DNA of 64,000 bases from contig NZ_FZOW01000003.1 in the NCBI RefSeq assembly GCF_900188125.1, positions 363,588 through 427,587 of the forward strand, written 5' to 3'. Numbering within the stretch: position 1 is the stretch's first letter; every line of letters starts with the position of its first letter. Both the position numbers and the translations under genes were made by a program. The notes under the pieces are model-generated. The model saw only the letters and a program-made list of their open reading frames with translations. It was not told the DNA's origin and made no database searches. This DNA comes from Rhodococcoides kyotonense (GTDB lineage: Bacteria; Actinomycetota; Actinomycetes; Mycobacteriales; Mycobacteriaceae). Shown here piece by piece: positions 42,946-51,280 of the stretch.

Positions 42946-43370
42946 ATGACCTCCAGTACCTGCGTAGGTGGCGTCCAGAGTCCTTGCGCACCGAGGCATG
43001 GGATCGGCTGGTCGAGGATGGTGACGTTGTCGAGGACGAGGTGGGTGCGGTTGTTGCGTGCCCGTCCGCCGCCTTCGTTGGGCGCGGAGTCGCCCCAGGG
43101 TCGGCAGCAGCCGGTGTCGCGGTGGACGTCGATGAGGTCGACGATGCCGATGACTGCGGAGCGGATGTGGATTGCGTCGGCTTGCCAGTCGGTGGCGTGC
43201 ATCCATTCTTCGGTGACGCGTTCGTCGGACCAGCCGGCGCGGTCTTCGAGTGCGCCTGCGTGGATGGCGAGGCGCCCGCGGTAGGACCAGTTGGTCGAAC
43301 GGTTCTCGATGTCTTTGCCGCCGAAGATGATCGACCAGGCCCACGGCTGTTTCACGGTGAGCGCCTTCAT
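42942..43370 (-). CDS. ASCH-domain protein (142 aa)
   Basis: MKALTVKQPWAWSIIFGGKDIENRSTNWSYRG is the ASCH signature (QPWA and K-x-EN-R), followed by RLAIHAG and SAVIGIVDLIDV. ASCH domains bind RNA or nucleotides, and some hydrolyse modified cytidine. In phages they often lie near regulatory genes. GTGA/ATGA overlaps show coupling. Confidence 0.85.
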   Translation of the reverse strand: MKALTVKQPWAWSIIFGGKDIENRSTNWSYRGRLAIHAGALEDRAGWSDERVTEEWMHATDWQADAIHIRSAVIGIVDLIDVHRDTGCCRPWGDSAPNEGGGRARNNRTHLVLDNVTILDQPIPCLGAQGLWTPPTQVLEVM

Positions 43371-43582
43371 GATCGGAGTCCTGTCATCGCGTGCTCGGTG
43401 GCGGCGTCGATCTCCTGCCACCGATCCTCCGGACTGTTGCGCCAGACGACGATCACCGGGATGCGTGTCCGGGCAACGTGTTCCAGCGCCGCATCGGCCG
43501 CGTCGTTGAGTGACCAGGTTTCCTTGGTGATCTCGACGAAGTTGTCGCGGTCGAGGTACATGTATCCGGCTTGCCCGTTCAC
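43367..43582 (-). CDS. Hypothetical phage protein (71 aa)
   Basis: Small mixed alpha/beta protein (MNGQAGYMYLDRDNFVEIT...). Couples the ASCH gene to the next by ATGA overlaps. Not recognised. Confidence 0.6.
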   Translation of the reverse strand: MNGQAGYMYLDRDNFVEITKETWSLNDAADAALEHVARTRIPVIVVWRNSPEDRWQEIDAATEHAMTGLRS

Positions 43583-43812
43583 AGGCCGACAGCCTCATCG
43601 GAGAACACGGCTGCCCAGTGGTCGCCTGCGTCGGCGCCGGGGCGGTCGTAGCGTTCGACGGTGGCGTCGACATCGACTTCGTCGGCGTCCCGTTCGAGGG
43701 CGGTGCACACGTCGACGGCGTCGGCGTACTTCTCTGCGGCGAGGAGTGCGTCGTGTTCGGTGTCGGCGTCGAGGTCGAATTTCAGGGTGATCGATACTTC
43801 GAATGTCGGCAT
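43579..43812 (-). CDS. Hypothetical phage protein (77 aa)
   Basis: Acidic protein (MPTFEVSITLKFDLDADTEHDALL) with the look of small actinophage ferredoxin-fold proteins. No gene-specific motif. Start fits AAAGCG before the ATG. Confidence 0.6.
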   Translation of the reverse strand: MPTFEVSITLKFDLDADTEHDALLAAEKYADAVDVCTALERDADEVDVDATVERYDRPGADAGDHWAAVFSDEAVGL

Positions 43813-43843
43813 GGCGGTTGCGCTTTCACGAGGGCGGGTCAGG

Positions 43844-44056
43844 TCAGTTGGTCGCGCGGATGCGGCGCATGCCGCTGTGCATGGTGCGTGCGACCTTGTG
43901 GACCTGTTCGGGTGCTGGCGGCGTGTAGATGGTGCCTGCTGCGGCGTCGATGGCGCGGCGGGCTGCGACACGTTCGGCGAGGGTCATGGATCCACGGCTG
44001 TCAGCGAGGACGCGTTCCATCTCGTCGAGTGCTCGGGGCGAGGCGATCGCGTTCAC
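43844..44056 (-). CDS. Hypothetical phage protein (70 aa)
   Basis: Helical (LDEMERVLADSRGSMTLAERVAARRAID) with a basic end. GTG overlaps the antirepressor stop (GTGA). May act with the antirepressor. Confidence 0.6.
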   Translation of the reverse strand: MNAIASPRALDEMERVLADSRGSMTLAERVAARRAIDAAAGTIYTPPAPEQVHKVARTMHSGMRRIRATN

Positions 44057-44838
44057 AGTCCGGTCTCCATCTGCAGTTGCTGAGGTGCAGCGTTCGCTGC
44101 TCCGTATTCGTCGAGCAGTTTTTGCAGCCCCTTCGGGGTGACGCGGGGCTGCGGGGGATCGAGGACCAGGACGCCGGTCTTCGGATGGTAGTGCGATGTC
44201 GGGATCACCGACATGTGTCCGGACTCGATCGCGGCCTGCAGGACGCGGTACCGGCCGTCGCCTTTCGCTCGGGCTATCCAGTGGCGGTGCTCGAGGTCGT
44301 TGAACAGTCGAGTTGCTCCGACCTTGATGCCGGCGCGCGTGAGTGCCTGCGCTGCATCGCGGACTGAGTAGTCGCCGTCTGCGTCGAGGATCTTGTCGGC
44401 GACGTGTGCCTTCGGTTCGAGTTCGGCGATGCGTTCGTCCTTCGCCGCGATCATCGCCTGGGCTTCGATGACAGCGTGAGCGAGGAGCTCCGGCCCGGAG
44501 AGTGCTGGTGCTGTGTTGTAGCTGCCGGTCTTGCGGATGGTCGGCAGCACCTCGGCGGTGATCCAGCGGCGGAAGGCGACGGCGTCGGGTTTGTCGGATC
44601 GGATGACGACTTCGTACATGCCAGGTTCGTTGACGATAGTGACGTTCTGTCGGCCGCCGGTGGTCTGAAGGGGGTACGTCTGGCGTACCCCCTCGTCCAG
44701 GCGCTCGGCGATCTGCGATGCGCCACGGGTGAGGCCGAGGACTTTGCAGAGGTCGCCGAGTACGAACCAGGGTTCGTCGTCGACGATGACGGTGCGGAGG
44801 GTGTGCCCTGCGTATTGGAACGGCGCGAGTGTCGTCAT
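44053..44838 (-). CDS. Phage antirepressor (BRO-N / KilAC)
   Basis: 261 aa. N-terminal BRO-type domain (about 1-105) with FVLGDLCKVLGLT, NEPGMYEVVIRSDKPDAVAFRRWIT and EVLPTIRKTGSY; C-terminal ANT/KilAC domain (about 140-245) with VADKILDADGDYSVRDAAQALTRAG and GVLVLDPPQPRVTPKGL. Such proteins antagonise the phage repressor. Directly downstream of the Cro-like HTH gene (1-bp gap). Confidence 0.88.
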   Translation of the reverse strand: MTTLAPFQYAGHTLRTVIVDDEPWFVLGDLCKVLGLTRGASQIAERLDEGVRQTYPLQTTGGRQNVTIVNEPGMYEVVIRSDKPDAVAFRRWITAEVLPTIRKTGSYNTAPALSGPELLAHAVIEAQAMIAAKDERIAELEPKAHVADKILDADGDYSVRDAAQALTRAGIKVGATRLFNDLEHRHWIARAKGDGRYRVLQAAIESGHMSVIPTSHYHPKTGVLVLDPPQPRVTPKGLQKLLDEYGAANAAPQQLQMETGL

Positions 44839-44839
44839 G

Positions 44840-45067
44840 TCATGCGTCCTGTTCGATGCCGATGAGAGTGCCGAGGTTGATGTTGAGGTGGCTGGCGATG
44901 GCGGTGAGTTCGTCGATGTTCAGGGGTGAGGCCTGGCCGGAGAGTCGGCGCATGAGCGTCGATCGGGAGATGCCGGTCGCCTCAGCGAGTGCGAGGACGG
45001 TGATGCCGCGGCGGCCGAGTTCGGCGCGCACGTTCCCTGCGACTATCGATGCCGGCGTTTTGTCCAT
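44840..45067 (-). CDS. HTH regulator, Cro-like (75 aa)
   Basis: Small XRE-type HTH (VLALAEATGISRSTLMRRLSGQ) with little else, as in Cro proteins. Leaderless: TAGAGT is 6 bp before the ATG and TTGCGA is 18 bp further. Divergent from the 111-aa repressor, with shared operators between them. Its HTH closely resembles that of the divergent gene. Confidence 0.85.
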   Translation of the reverse strand: MDKTPASIVAGNVRAELGRRGITVLALAEATGISRSTLMRRLSGQASPLNIDELTAIASHLNINLGTLIGIEQDA

Positions 45068-45103
45068 GAGTGGACTCTATGTCCATGCGTGGGCACTTCG
45101 CAA
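45062..45103 (-). promoter_or_regulatory. Leaderless promoter and operators of Cro-like gene
   Basis: -10 TAGAGT (45079-45074) and -35 TTGCGA (45103-45098), spacer 18 bp. Two palindromes overlap: GTCCATGAGTGGAC (45062-45075, perfect 5-bp arms) over the start codon, and GTCCATGCGTGGGC (45081-45094) in the spacer. Confidence 0.7.
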
Positions 45104-45170
45104 GGAATCCGACCAATTGGACTTACATGCGTGTTGTTCGGCGACGTGAGTCACAGCGCCCATCAAGGTG

Positions 45171-45199
45171 TAGACATGTGTCATATCTGGGCATATTGT
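45171..45199 (+). promoter_or_regulatory. Leaderless promoter of repressor gene
   Basis: -35 TAGACA (45171-45176), 17-bp spacer, -10 TATTGT (45194-45199), then 7 bp to the ATG at 45207. The mRNA would begin at or near the start codon. Confidence 0.7.
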
Positions 45200-45206
45200 T
45201 TCACCC

Positions 45207-45542
45207 ATGACCACTCAGTTGGAGCTCGTACGCGGTTCGGGGGAATCACGTTCCGAGGCAGTCGCACGCCGACTCCGAGGACAGATTGCCGAGCAAAGGC
45301 TCACCGTTATGTCCGTCGCGAAGGCAACCGGCATCGCTCGCTCGACACTGATGCGCAAGCTCGACGGCGACTCGGCACCGAAGCCATTCGACATCGACGA
45401 GCTGGACCGCCTCGCGGCCGTGCTCGATCTGCGTATGGCCTGGCTCACCGACGGTGAGGGGAATGCAAGAAACCCCCACCCGGACGGACCGGATGGGGGC
45501 TTCACTGTGCGCCCGAAGGGATTCGAACCCCTAACCTCTTGA
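45207..45542 (+). CDS. HTH repressor-like protein whose 3' end enters tRNA-Arg
   Basis: 111 aa. HTH at about 30-60 (VMSVAKATGIARSTLMRKLDG), like a small phage immunity repressor. Leaderless promoter. The C-terminus (NPHPDGPDGGFTVRPKGFEPLTS) comes from the tRNA terminator and antisense tRNA-Arg; the stop is inside the tRNA gene. This places the prophage attachment core at or near the end of the repressor gene, so the free phage may encode a different C-terminus. Divergent to cro-like gene. Confidence 0.8.
   Translation: MTTQLELVRGSGESRSEAVARRLRGQIAEQRLTVMSVAKATGIARSTLMRKLDGDSAPKPFDIDELDRLAAVLDLRMAWLTDGEGNARNPHPDGPDGGFTVRPKGFEPLTS
45465..45499 (-). terminator. Intrinsic terminator after tRNA-Arg
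   Basis: Stem arms 45473-45483 and 45489-45499 (CCCCCA.CCGG against CCGG.TGGGGG); on the minus strand a T-rich TTTCTT follows at 45472-45467. It lies within the 3' coding region of the plus-strand repressor. Confidence 0.75.
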
Positions 45543-45580
45543 TCCGTAGTCAAGTGCTCTATCCGTTGAGCTACGGGCGC
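45508..45580 (-). tRNA. tRNA-Arg (anticodon ACG), prophage attachment site
   Basis: 73-nt cloverleaf with acceptor GCGCCCG/CGGGCGC, anticodon stem CTTGA/TCAAG around loop CTACGGA, T-arm GGTTCGAATCC. No CCA is encoded. Its 3' end faces the prophage, which is the usual geometry for phage integration into a tRNA. Confidence 0.95.
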
Positions 45581-45646
45581 GTGTTCAGTTGTGCCAGTTC
45601 TTGCGAACCAACGGTACTGCATGCCGATCCTTGCGGATCAGCGTGG

Positions 45647-45733
45647 CGGAGGCGAGAGGATTTGAACCTCCGGACCCGGTGAAGGGTCAAGTCATTAGCA
45701 GTGACTCCCATTCGGCCGCTCTGGCACGCCTCC
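45647..45733 (-). tRNA. tRNA-Ser (anticodon GCT)
   Basis: 87-nt class II tRNA with acceptor GGAGGCG/CGCCTCC, anticodon stem AGTCA/TGACT around CTGCTAA, a long variable arm, and T-arm GGTTCAAATCC. Confidence 0.95.
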
Positions 45734-45818
45734 TAGGCTGCCGGCCCTCTCGGACCGCCGAGGTGAAAGATTACACATGCCTACGCCACGAACGCAAAAC
45801 GGCTGGTCAATCCATTGT

Positions 45819-46562
45819 TCACCTGAGGAACGAGTCGAACCAGTCGAAGATTCGCGCCTGCGCCTCGATCAATGCGTCGGCTGCTGGGTCGGTGTCTTCG
45901 GCGCTTCCGGGAGGGGCCTGTACCGCGTCGGCGCGATGCCGCAGCCCGCTGTAGCTGACGATGTTCGTCGCCACGGATGCTCGCGTCGCGGCTTCTCGGA
46001 GCGTGTCGATGTGCTCAGGCGGCGTCTTGGGGTCGTTCTCGCCGTACAGACCCAACCACGGGGCCTGCAGCGACGGAGCGGCTTCGATCAGCGCGACGGC
46101 GTCGGCGTTCAGTGGTTCCACGATCCCCGCAGCGGCGACACTGACCGCTGCCCCGATGCGACGGTTGGTCGCGACGATCAGCGCCGCGGTGCCCGCGTCG
46201 TCGAAACCGATGACTCCGACGCAATCCGGGTAGACGCCACGCGAGGTGAGCCAATCGAACGTCGCGTCGAAGTCCGCGAAGAGATTGTCACCGAACACCT
46301 CACCGTCGACCCCGTCTCGGTGGAAAAGATCGGGCGCGACGGCCAGCCATCCCTCGAGCGCAAGAGCGCGCAGCAGATCGATCAACGACTCGGGGATCTC
46401 ACGCGATTCGTGCAGGACGACGATGCCACCACGGACACTGCCCTCCGGCGCGATGGCTGTCAGCGGCACCTTCTGGGGCGCCTCGGTCGACTGCGGGGGC
46501 TCGTCGCCCTCCACCTCGGCATCGACCCTCAGCACAGCGACATCAGTGAAGATTCCCGACAT
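45819..46562 (-). CDS. Dienelactone-hydrolase-like alpha/beta hydrolase without Cys nucleophile
   Basis: 247 aa. DLH-type order: GIVVLHESREI, VAPDLFHRDG, then GVIGFDDAGTAAL where family members have G-x-C-x-G. The Asp (YGENDPKTP) and His (SGLRHRAD) positions are present, but the nucleophile position has Asp (GFDDAG). It may be inactive or use another chemistry. ATG at 46562; convergent with the repressor/tRNA region, divergent from the aminotransferase. Confidence 0.75.
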   Translation of the reverse strand: MSGIFTDVAVLRVDAEVEGDEPPQSTEAPQKVPLTAIAPEGSVRGGIVVLHESREIPESLIDLLRALALEGWLAVAPDLFHRDGVDGEVFGDNLFADFDATFDWLTSRGVYPDCVGVIGFDDAGTAALIVATNRRIGAAVSVAAAGIVEPLNADAVALIEAAPSLQAPWLGLYGENDPKTPPEHIDTLREAATRASVATNIVSYSGLRHRADAVQAPPGSAEDTDPAADALIEAQARIFDWFDSFLR

Positions 46563-46639
46563 AGAACCAAAATAGTGCCGACGCGCGTCCCCCGAGGCGT
46601 TACCGACGGACACGCACGAAACGTGACCGTGGCTTGGCG

Positions 46640-46645
46640 CATAAT
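46640..46645 (+). promoter_or_regulatory. -10 element of leaderless aminotransferase gene
   Basis: CATAAT followed by 7 bp and then the GTG start, indicating transcription from the start codon. The -35 is not clear. Confidence 0.55.
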
Positions 46646-46652
46646 GTGAGCC

Positions 46653-47714
46653 GTGACCGCGCGCATTCGCACCGACCTCGACGCCATCCCCGCCTACGTC
46701 CCGGGACGCAACTTTCCCGGTGCGATCAAGCTGGCCAGCAACGAAACCACGCAGGGCCCACTTCCGAGCGTGCGCGACGCCATTGCCGAAGCGGTCACCA
46801 ACGTCAACCGATACCCCGACATCCTCGCCACCGCGCTCGTCGCGGAATTGGCCGCGATGTTGAACGTCGAACCGCAGAACGTGACCGCCGGCAACGGCTC
46901 GGTCGCACTGTGCCAGGAGGTCGTTCAGATCACCTGCAACCCCGGCGACGAGGTCGTGTTCGCATGGCGGTCGTTCGAGGCCTACCCGATCATCGCCCGC
47001 GTCGCCGGTGCGACGCCCGTCGAGGTCCCTCTCGACAAGAATCACGTGCATGATCTCGACGCGATGCTCGCCGCGATCACCGACCGCACGCGCGTCGTAT
47101 TCGTCTGCAACCCAAACAATCCGAGCGGTACGGTCGTCGCCCGATCCGCGTTGGAGAAGTTCCTCGACGCCGTCCCTGCGCACGTTCTCGTGGTACTCGA
47201 CGAGGCCTACTTCGAGTACGCCCGCGAGAACCCGGACGGCGAGTACACCGACGGCGTCGAGCTGGCGCGTGGGCGTCGTAACGTCTTGGTTCTTCGCACG
47301 TTCTCCAAGGCCTACGGACTCGCGGGCCTGCGCGTGGGATACGCCGTCGGCGATCCGTCGATCATCACCGCACTCGGCAAGGTACGCATTGCGTTCGCCG
47401 TCAATTCCGTTGCGCAACAAGCTGCCCTGGCATCGCTGGCAGCACGGGACGAACTCTTGGCTCGCACGGATGCGCTCGTCGAGGAACGTGAGCGGGTGCG
47501 GAACTCACTGATCGAACTGGGATACGACGTCGCACATTCGGACTCGAACTTCGTGTTCTTACCGCTCGGCGACCGTTCCGGTGCATTCGCGGAAGCGGCA
47601 GCCGAAGCGGGAGTCATCTTGCGCGCCTACGGAAACGACGGCGTGCGGATCACCATCGGTGACCCGCACGAGAACGACGCCTTTCTGAAGTACGCAGCCG
47701 CAGCGGCACGCTAG
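46653..47714 (+). CDS. pat: Aromatic/histidinol-phosphate aminotransferase (HisC2/Pat-like)
   Basis: 353 aa. PLP class II aminotransferase with KLASNETTQGP, TAGNGSVALCQE, NPNNPSGTVV, LDEAYFEYA, and the PLP lysine in RTFSKAYGLAGLRVGYA; C-terminal RITIGDPHEND. Family converts aromatic keto acids or imidazole acetol phosphate using glutamate. In M. tuberculosis the equivalent Rv3772 lies in the same neighbourhood. GTG start, probably leaderless. Pat versus HisC not separable from the sequence alone. Confidence 0.88.
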   Translation: MTARIRTDLDAIPAYVPGRNFPGAIKLASNETTQGPLPSVRDAIAEAVTNVNRYPDILATALVAELAAMLNVEPQNVTAGNGSVALCQEVVQITCNPGDEVVFAWRSFEAYPIIARVAGATPVEVPLDKNHVHDLDAMLAAITDRTRVVFVCNPNNPSGTVVARSALEKFLDAVPAHVLVVLDEAYFEYARENPDGEYTDGVELARGRRNVLVLRTFSKAYGLAGLRVGYAVGDPSIITALGKVRIAFAVNSVAQQAALASLAARDELLARTDALVEERERVRNSLIELGYDVAHSDSNFVFLPLGDRSGAFAEAAAEAGVILRAYGNDGVRITIGDPHENDAFLKYAAAAAR

Positions 47715-48757
47715 ATGCCGAGGGCCTGACGTAGCGTCGGCCAGGCCTCGCGCAGATCGTCCTGCCAGTACGGCCACTGGTGAATTCCGTACGGGCGGTA
47801 GGTGAATTGCGCAGGGATGTCGAGGTACCGCAAGCGGGTATCGAACAGCGTCGTGCAGTACAGCGCGGCCGCTTCGAGTGGCCCACCCTGCGCCGCTTCC
47901 TGCAGACCGCTGCCGCCGGGCCCCAGTTCGTACGGGCCGGGCAGTCCTGTTCCGACGGACACGTAGATGTCCTTGCCGCGCAACGCTTCTGCGTTACGCG
48001 ACGGGTCGTGCTCGATCCACTTGGGGTCGGCGTTCTCGCCCCACATGTTGGTGGCGTTGCCGCCGTTCATCGCGACGGTCGCGCGGACCGCGTCCTTCAG
48101 ATTGTTCTGCGAGTTGTCGTAGCAGCCGCTCAGACCGGCGACTCCGGTGTAGAGATTCGGATGACGGGTGATGAGGTCCATCGCGGCCTGCGCGCCCATC
48201 GAGACGCCCGCGATCGCATTGGTGCCGTTACCGTTGAAGCGCGCGTCGATCAGCGGCGGAAGCTCGGCGGTGAGGAACGTCTCCCACTTGTTCACACCGA
48301 GAATCGGATCGGGCGCGTTCCAGTCGGTGTAGTAACTACTGGACCCACCGACCGGCAGTACGACGTTGACGTTCTTGTTCGCGAAGAAGTCGACGATGTC
48401 GGTCTTCTGCGTCCACGTGCTCTCGGTGTAGTTGGACTCCTTGCCTGCGCTGACACCGTCGAGCATGTAGAGCGTCGGCCTCGATACGGCTTGCGCGGCA
48501 GGCAGAAGCACCTGCACCTGAATGATCCTGTTCATCGCAGGCGACTCGACGAAGACCGCTGCACGACGCGGGGTGATCATGTCGACATGGTCGATGCGCG
48601 CGGATGTGATCGGGGACTCCGCGGACGGCGGCAGTGCGCCGTCCGAGCTGCCTGTTCCGGGCAGAGGCTGCGCGGACACGACTCCGGTACCGAATATCGT
48701 CATCACGACGCTGGCTCCCAGCGCAGCCAGAACACGACGGTGCATCGACTGATCCAT
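47711..48757 (-). CDS. Antigen-85-type mycolyltransferase/esterase
   Basis: 348 aa. Signal peptide MHRRVLAALGASVVMTIFGTGVVSA, then an alpha/beta esterase fold with serine in IAGVSMGAQAAMDL, TLYMLDGVSAGKESNYTEST, YYTDWNAPDP, and ending in a His-region GIHQWPYWQDDL. Ag85-like proteins transfer mycolic acids to trehalose and arabinogalactan in the envelope. Alternative starts at 48745 and 48799 exist. Stop overlaps the pat stop by 4 bp (convergent). Confidence 0.88.
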   Translation of the reverse strand: MDQSMHRRVLAALGASVVMTIFGTGVVSAQPLPGTGSSDGALPPSAESPITSARIDHVDMITPRRAAVFVESPAMNRIIQVQVLLPAAQAVSRPTLYMLDGVSAGKESNYTESTWTQKTDIVDFFANKNVNVVLPVGGSSSYYTDWNAPDPILGVNKWETFLTAELPPLIDARFNGNGTNAIAGVSMGAQAAMDLITRHPNLYTGVAGLSGCYDNSQNNLKDAVRATVAMNGGNATNMWGENADPKWIEHDPSRNAEALRGKDIYVSVGTGLPGPYELGPGGSGLQEAAQGGPLEAAALYCTTLFDTRLRYLDIPAQFTYRPYGIHQWPYWQDDLREAWPTLRQALGI

Positions 48758-48888
48758 CCTCCCCCGCCGCGTCGCAAGCAACGCCGGCACGAACAACATC
48801 GGTCTCGCACCTTACCCACCGGTAGGTGGGGCATGCCGCAAGCCGCAGATTCGCCCAGAGTAGTCGCGACAACGGCCCTACAAAAGTT

Positions 48889-49506
48889 TCATGCGTTCTT
48901 TGGGACATCTACAAAGGGCCTCATGAGCAGGGCCGCAACCAGGAAACACACAGCTCCGACGAAGGTTCCGAGGTTGGCGGCTGCCGCATTCCTCAACTCT
49001 CCCGTCGACGGGTCGACGAACGCAGCGATCGCCGACACACCGAATGCGACCGACCCGATCATGTTGAGCCACGTCGTGCGCCAATTGCGCGCCTCCGGAT
49101 CCCACAGCGCATCCGTTTCCGTGGTGGCGAACACGGCGAGTCCGCTGGCGATCAGGAAGGCTGCCGATCCGAAGACGTCCGGCCGCCACACCCACTTGTC
49201 CGCCTGCAGCGCCGTCAGCCCGCTGACCATCGCGATGCCGGTGCTGAGATTGAACAGCAGCGTGCCGACGAACTGGACGGCTGCGGCCCACCAATCGCAG
49301 ACCTCGATGCTGCGTGACTCCTCGCCCGGCACCGGTCGCCCGCTCAGCCGCAACGCGATGAACGCCGCAGCAGTGAAGAACAGTGAGCCGACGAAGTACG
49401 TGATGTTGTCTGCATCCACGCCGACCCACTGCGCATAGCCTGGGACCGCCGCAAGTCCGAACAGCAGCGAACCGATGACGAAACCCCAGGATTCGCGTCG
49501 GAGCAT
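48889..49506 (-). CDS. Multi-pass membrane protein, YrhK-like
   Basis: 205 aa with about five membrane segments and an EVCDWWAAAVQFVGTLLFNLSTGIA segment that resembles YrhK-type proteins. Start MLRRESWGFVIG, 2 bp after the DUF2252 stop, so co-transcribed. Function unknown. Confidence 0.72.
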   Translation of the reverse strand: MLRRESWGFVIGSLLFGLAAVPGYAQWVGVDADNITYFVGSLFFTAAAFIALRLSGRPVPGEESRSIEVCDWWAAAVQFVGTLLFNLSTGIAMVSGLTALQADKWVWRPDVFGSAAFLIASGLAVFATTETDALWDPEARNWRTTWLNMIGSVAFGVSAIAAFVDPSTGELRNAAAANLGTFVGAVCFLVAALLMRPFVDVPKNA

Positions 49507-49508
49507 CC

Positions 49509-50891
49509 TCAGATTCCCGGTTGCGACACGACCCGACCACCGTCGATCGCCGCCACCAATGCGGCATGATCGGCGGCGTTCTGCACCGCGTACACCTCGG
49601 CGAAATCGGTGATCGCATCCTCGAACTTGGTGCTCGAACCCAAATATCCCGCGATCTCGACGCGGTCGCCCGACCTCGCATGCGCGTACGCGAGCACCTT
49701 CCCACACAGCTTGCCGTACAACTCCATTCCGCTGGGCTCCATCGCCTCGACGACGGCCGATCCCTTGCCGTCGCGCAGCTGACGCAAGTAGAAGTCACGC
49801 GTCGCACCATCGGGGTCGTGGCCGCGTTGCCATCCGAGAAAGATGTCGCTCGACGCCTGCATCAGCCGCTGCCCCTCGACGACGCGTCGGCCCTCGTTGT
49901 CGTAGTCCGGACCTGGCCAGTACGGCGCGATGACCGATTGCTGTGCCTCTTTCGCCTGGAGAAACAGTGGGTCGGTCTCGTCGGCGCCGACCATCAGCAG
50001 TATCCATGCTCTGGTTCCCACGCTCCCGACGCCGACCACCTTGCGCGCGAACTGAGCGAGCCGGAACGAATCGAACAGCACCTGCTTGTCGTGCTGGAAC
50101 GTCGAACGGTATGCCTGCAAACGCTTTTCGAGTTCCCGGTAGATGTCGGCGGTATCGTCGGCGAGGTCCTCGATGGGGACGACGAGAGGCGGATCGGCAA
50201 TGATGCGCCTCGTGCCGTCGACCACTTCGGTGAGCTTGCCGAGTGCTTGAATGCTGTCGCGGGACCGCGCTTTTCGGACCATCTGCTCGGTGCGCTTGCG
50301 CTGCGTCGAATCCAGTTGACGGTGCACCGATTCGAGTTCGTCGGTGACCTCGACGTTCGAGTACCAGACAGCAAGGTTACCGAGTTCGGCTTGCCTTCTT
50401 ATCGTTTCGCGATACTCGCACGCCGACAGGCGGACAATGCGTCGTCGCTGTTTGCCCGAGAAGCCCTGCGAATTGGCCGCGATCGCCAGGCTTGCCGCGA
50501 GACGCTTGACATCCCACTCGAAGGGGCCGGGATGGGTCTCGTCGAAGTCGTTGATGTCGAATGCAAGTCGACGCTCCGGTGTCGCATAGACACCGAAGTT
50601 GCTGAGGTGTGCGTCGCCGCACAGTTGTGTTGCGATGCCGGAATTGGGCGCACGGGACAGGTCGTCGGCCATGACCAACGCAGCCCCACGGAAGAACGGA
50701 AATTCCGCCGCCGACATCCTTCCGTATCGAATCGGGACGAGCTCGGGCACACGCGTCGCCGCCTGTTGTTCGAGCAACGCAACCGGATCACGACGCACGA
50801 CGCGATGCTCGGCGAGAGATTCGAGGGGCGTCGCGCGCCGGGCAGTCTTACCCCGTCTACGCCGGGCATCGCGGTCGAGCGTTGTGGTCAT
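49509..50891 (-). CDS. DUF2252 family protein (460 aa)
   Basis: Kinase-like fold suggested for the family: RMSAAEFPFFRGAALVMADDL, CGDAHLSNFGVYATPERRLAFDINDFDET and WDVKRLAASLAIA (the DAHLSNFG/DINDFD pair resembles the HxDxxxxN and DxD of phosphotransferases). Start MTTTLDRDARRRRGK selected; a long N-terminal extension is low quality. Biological role not known. Confidence 0.85.
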   Translation of the reverse strand: MTTTLDRDARRRRGKTARRATPLESLAEHRVVRRDPVALLEQQAATRVPELVPIRYGRMSAAEFPFFRGAALVMADDLSRAPNSGIATQLCGDAHLSNFGVYATPERRLAFDINDFDETHPGPFEWDVKRLAASLAIAANSQGFSGKQRRRIVRLSACEYRETIRRQAELGNLAVWYSNVEVTDELESVHRQLDSTQRKRTEQMVRKARSRDSIQALGKLTEVVDGTRRIIADPPLVVPIEDLADDTADIYRELEKRLQAYRSTFQHDKQVLFDSFRLAQFARKVVGVGSVGTRAWILLMVGADETDPLFLQAKEAQQSVIAPYWPGPDYDNEGRRVVEGQRLMQASSDIFLGWQRGHDPDGATRDFYLRQLRDGKGSAVVEAMEPSGMELYGKLCGKVLAYAHARSGDRVEIAGYLGSSTKFEDAITDFAEVYAVQNAADHAALVAAIDGGRVVSQPGI

Positions 50892-50950
50892 GCATCGATC
50901 GTGGCGCTCTCGCGTGGAGTCGTCGTCATCCGATACGGGTGGATTTCGAG

Positions 50951-51154
50951 CTATCCGCGGCCGGTCTCGTCCTGCAGCTTGTCGATCATCTCCGACGCCT
51001 CGGCCTTGGTCAGGTTCTCGGGCACTTCCTCGTCGGCCTCCTGCGCCAGCGTGCCGAGATAGCTTTCCTGCGGGCCGGTGGCCGGTTCGTCGCCGGTGAC
51101 CCACTTCGCGGGGTCCTTTTCGGGGTTCTGGTTGACCTTGCTGTTTTCGCTCAT
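50951..51154 (-). CDS. DUF3072-like small protein (67 aa)
   Basis: SKVNQNPEKDPAKWVTGDEPATGPQESYLGTLAQEA matches a family of small actinobacterial/proteobacterial proteins. ATG at 51154 preferred over upstream ATGs as it begins the conserved part. Acidic, soluble. Function unknown. Confidence 0.78.
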   Translation of the reverse strand: MSENSKVNQNPEKDPAKWVTGDEPATGPQESYLGTLAQEADEEVPENLTKAEASEMIDKLQDETGRG

Positions 51155-51280
51155 ACGTTCGTATACGCCTCCGGCCGGCTTCTCAAACTCGTTCATTCGC
51201 GGGAATGAATTCGATTGACTGTTCAATCTTCTGGCTCGAAAATCAGACCCAATACCCCCTTTTCGTCAGGAGCATCTTTC

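Larger units (their letters stand above)
1..45507. mobile_element. Siphovirus-type prophage (left end outside window)
   Basis: Contiguous phage genes: terminase, portal, MuF, capsid, tail proteins, tape measure, endolysin, integrase, antirepressor and repressor. Nearly all are on the minus strand with ATGA/GTGA/TGATG overlaps. The right boundary is placed at the 3' end of tRNA-Arg because phage regulatory genes stop there and chromosomal genes follow. The other attachment site and the DNA replication module are not in the window, so the element exceeds 45 kb. A Gp37-like (ReqiPepy6-type) tail protein supports an actinophage origin. Confidence 0.95.

Noticed and set aside
45510..45542. Peptide RPKGFEPLTS as part of a real conserved protein
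   Set aside because: It is the well-known antisense translation of a tRNA gene; here it marks the tRNA-Arg and not a domain.
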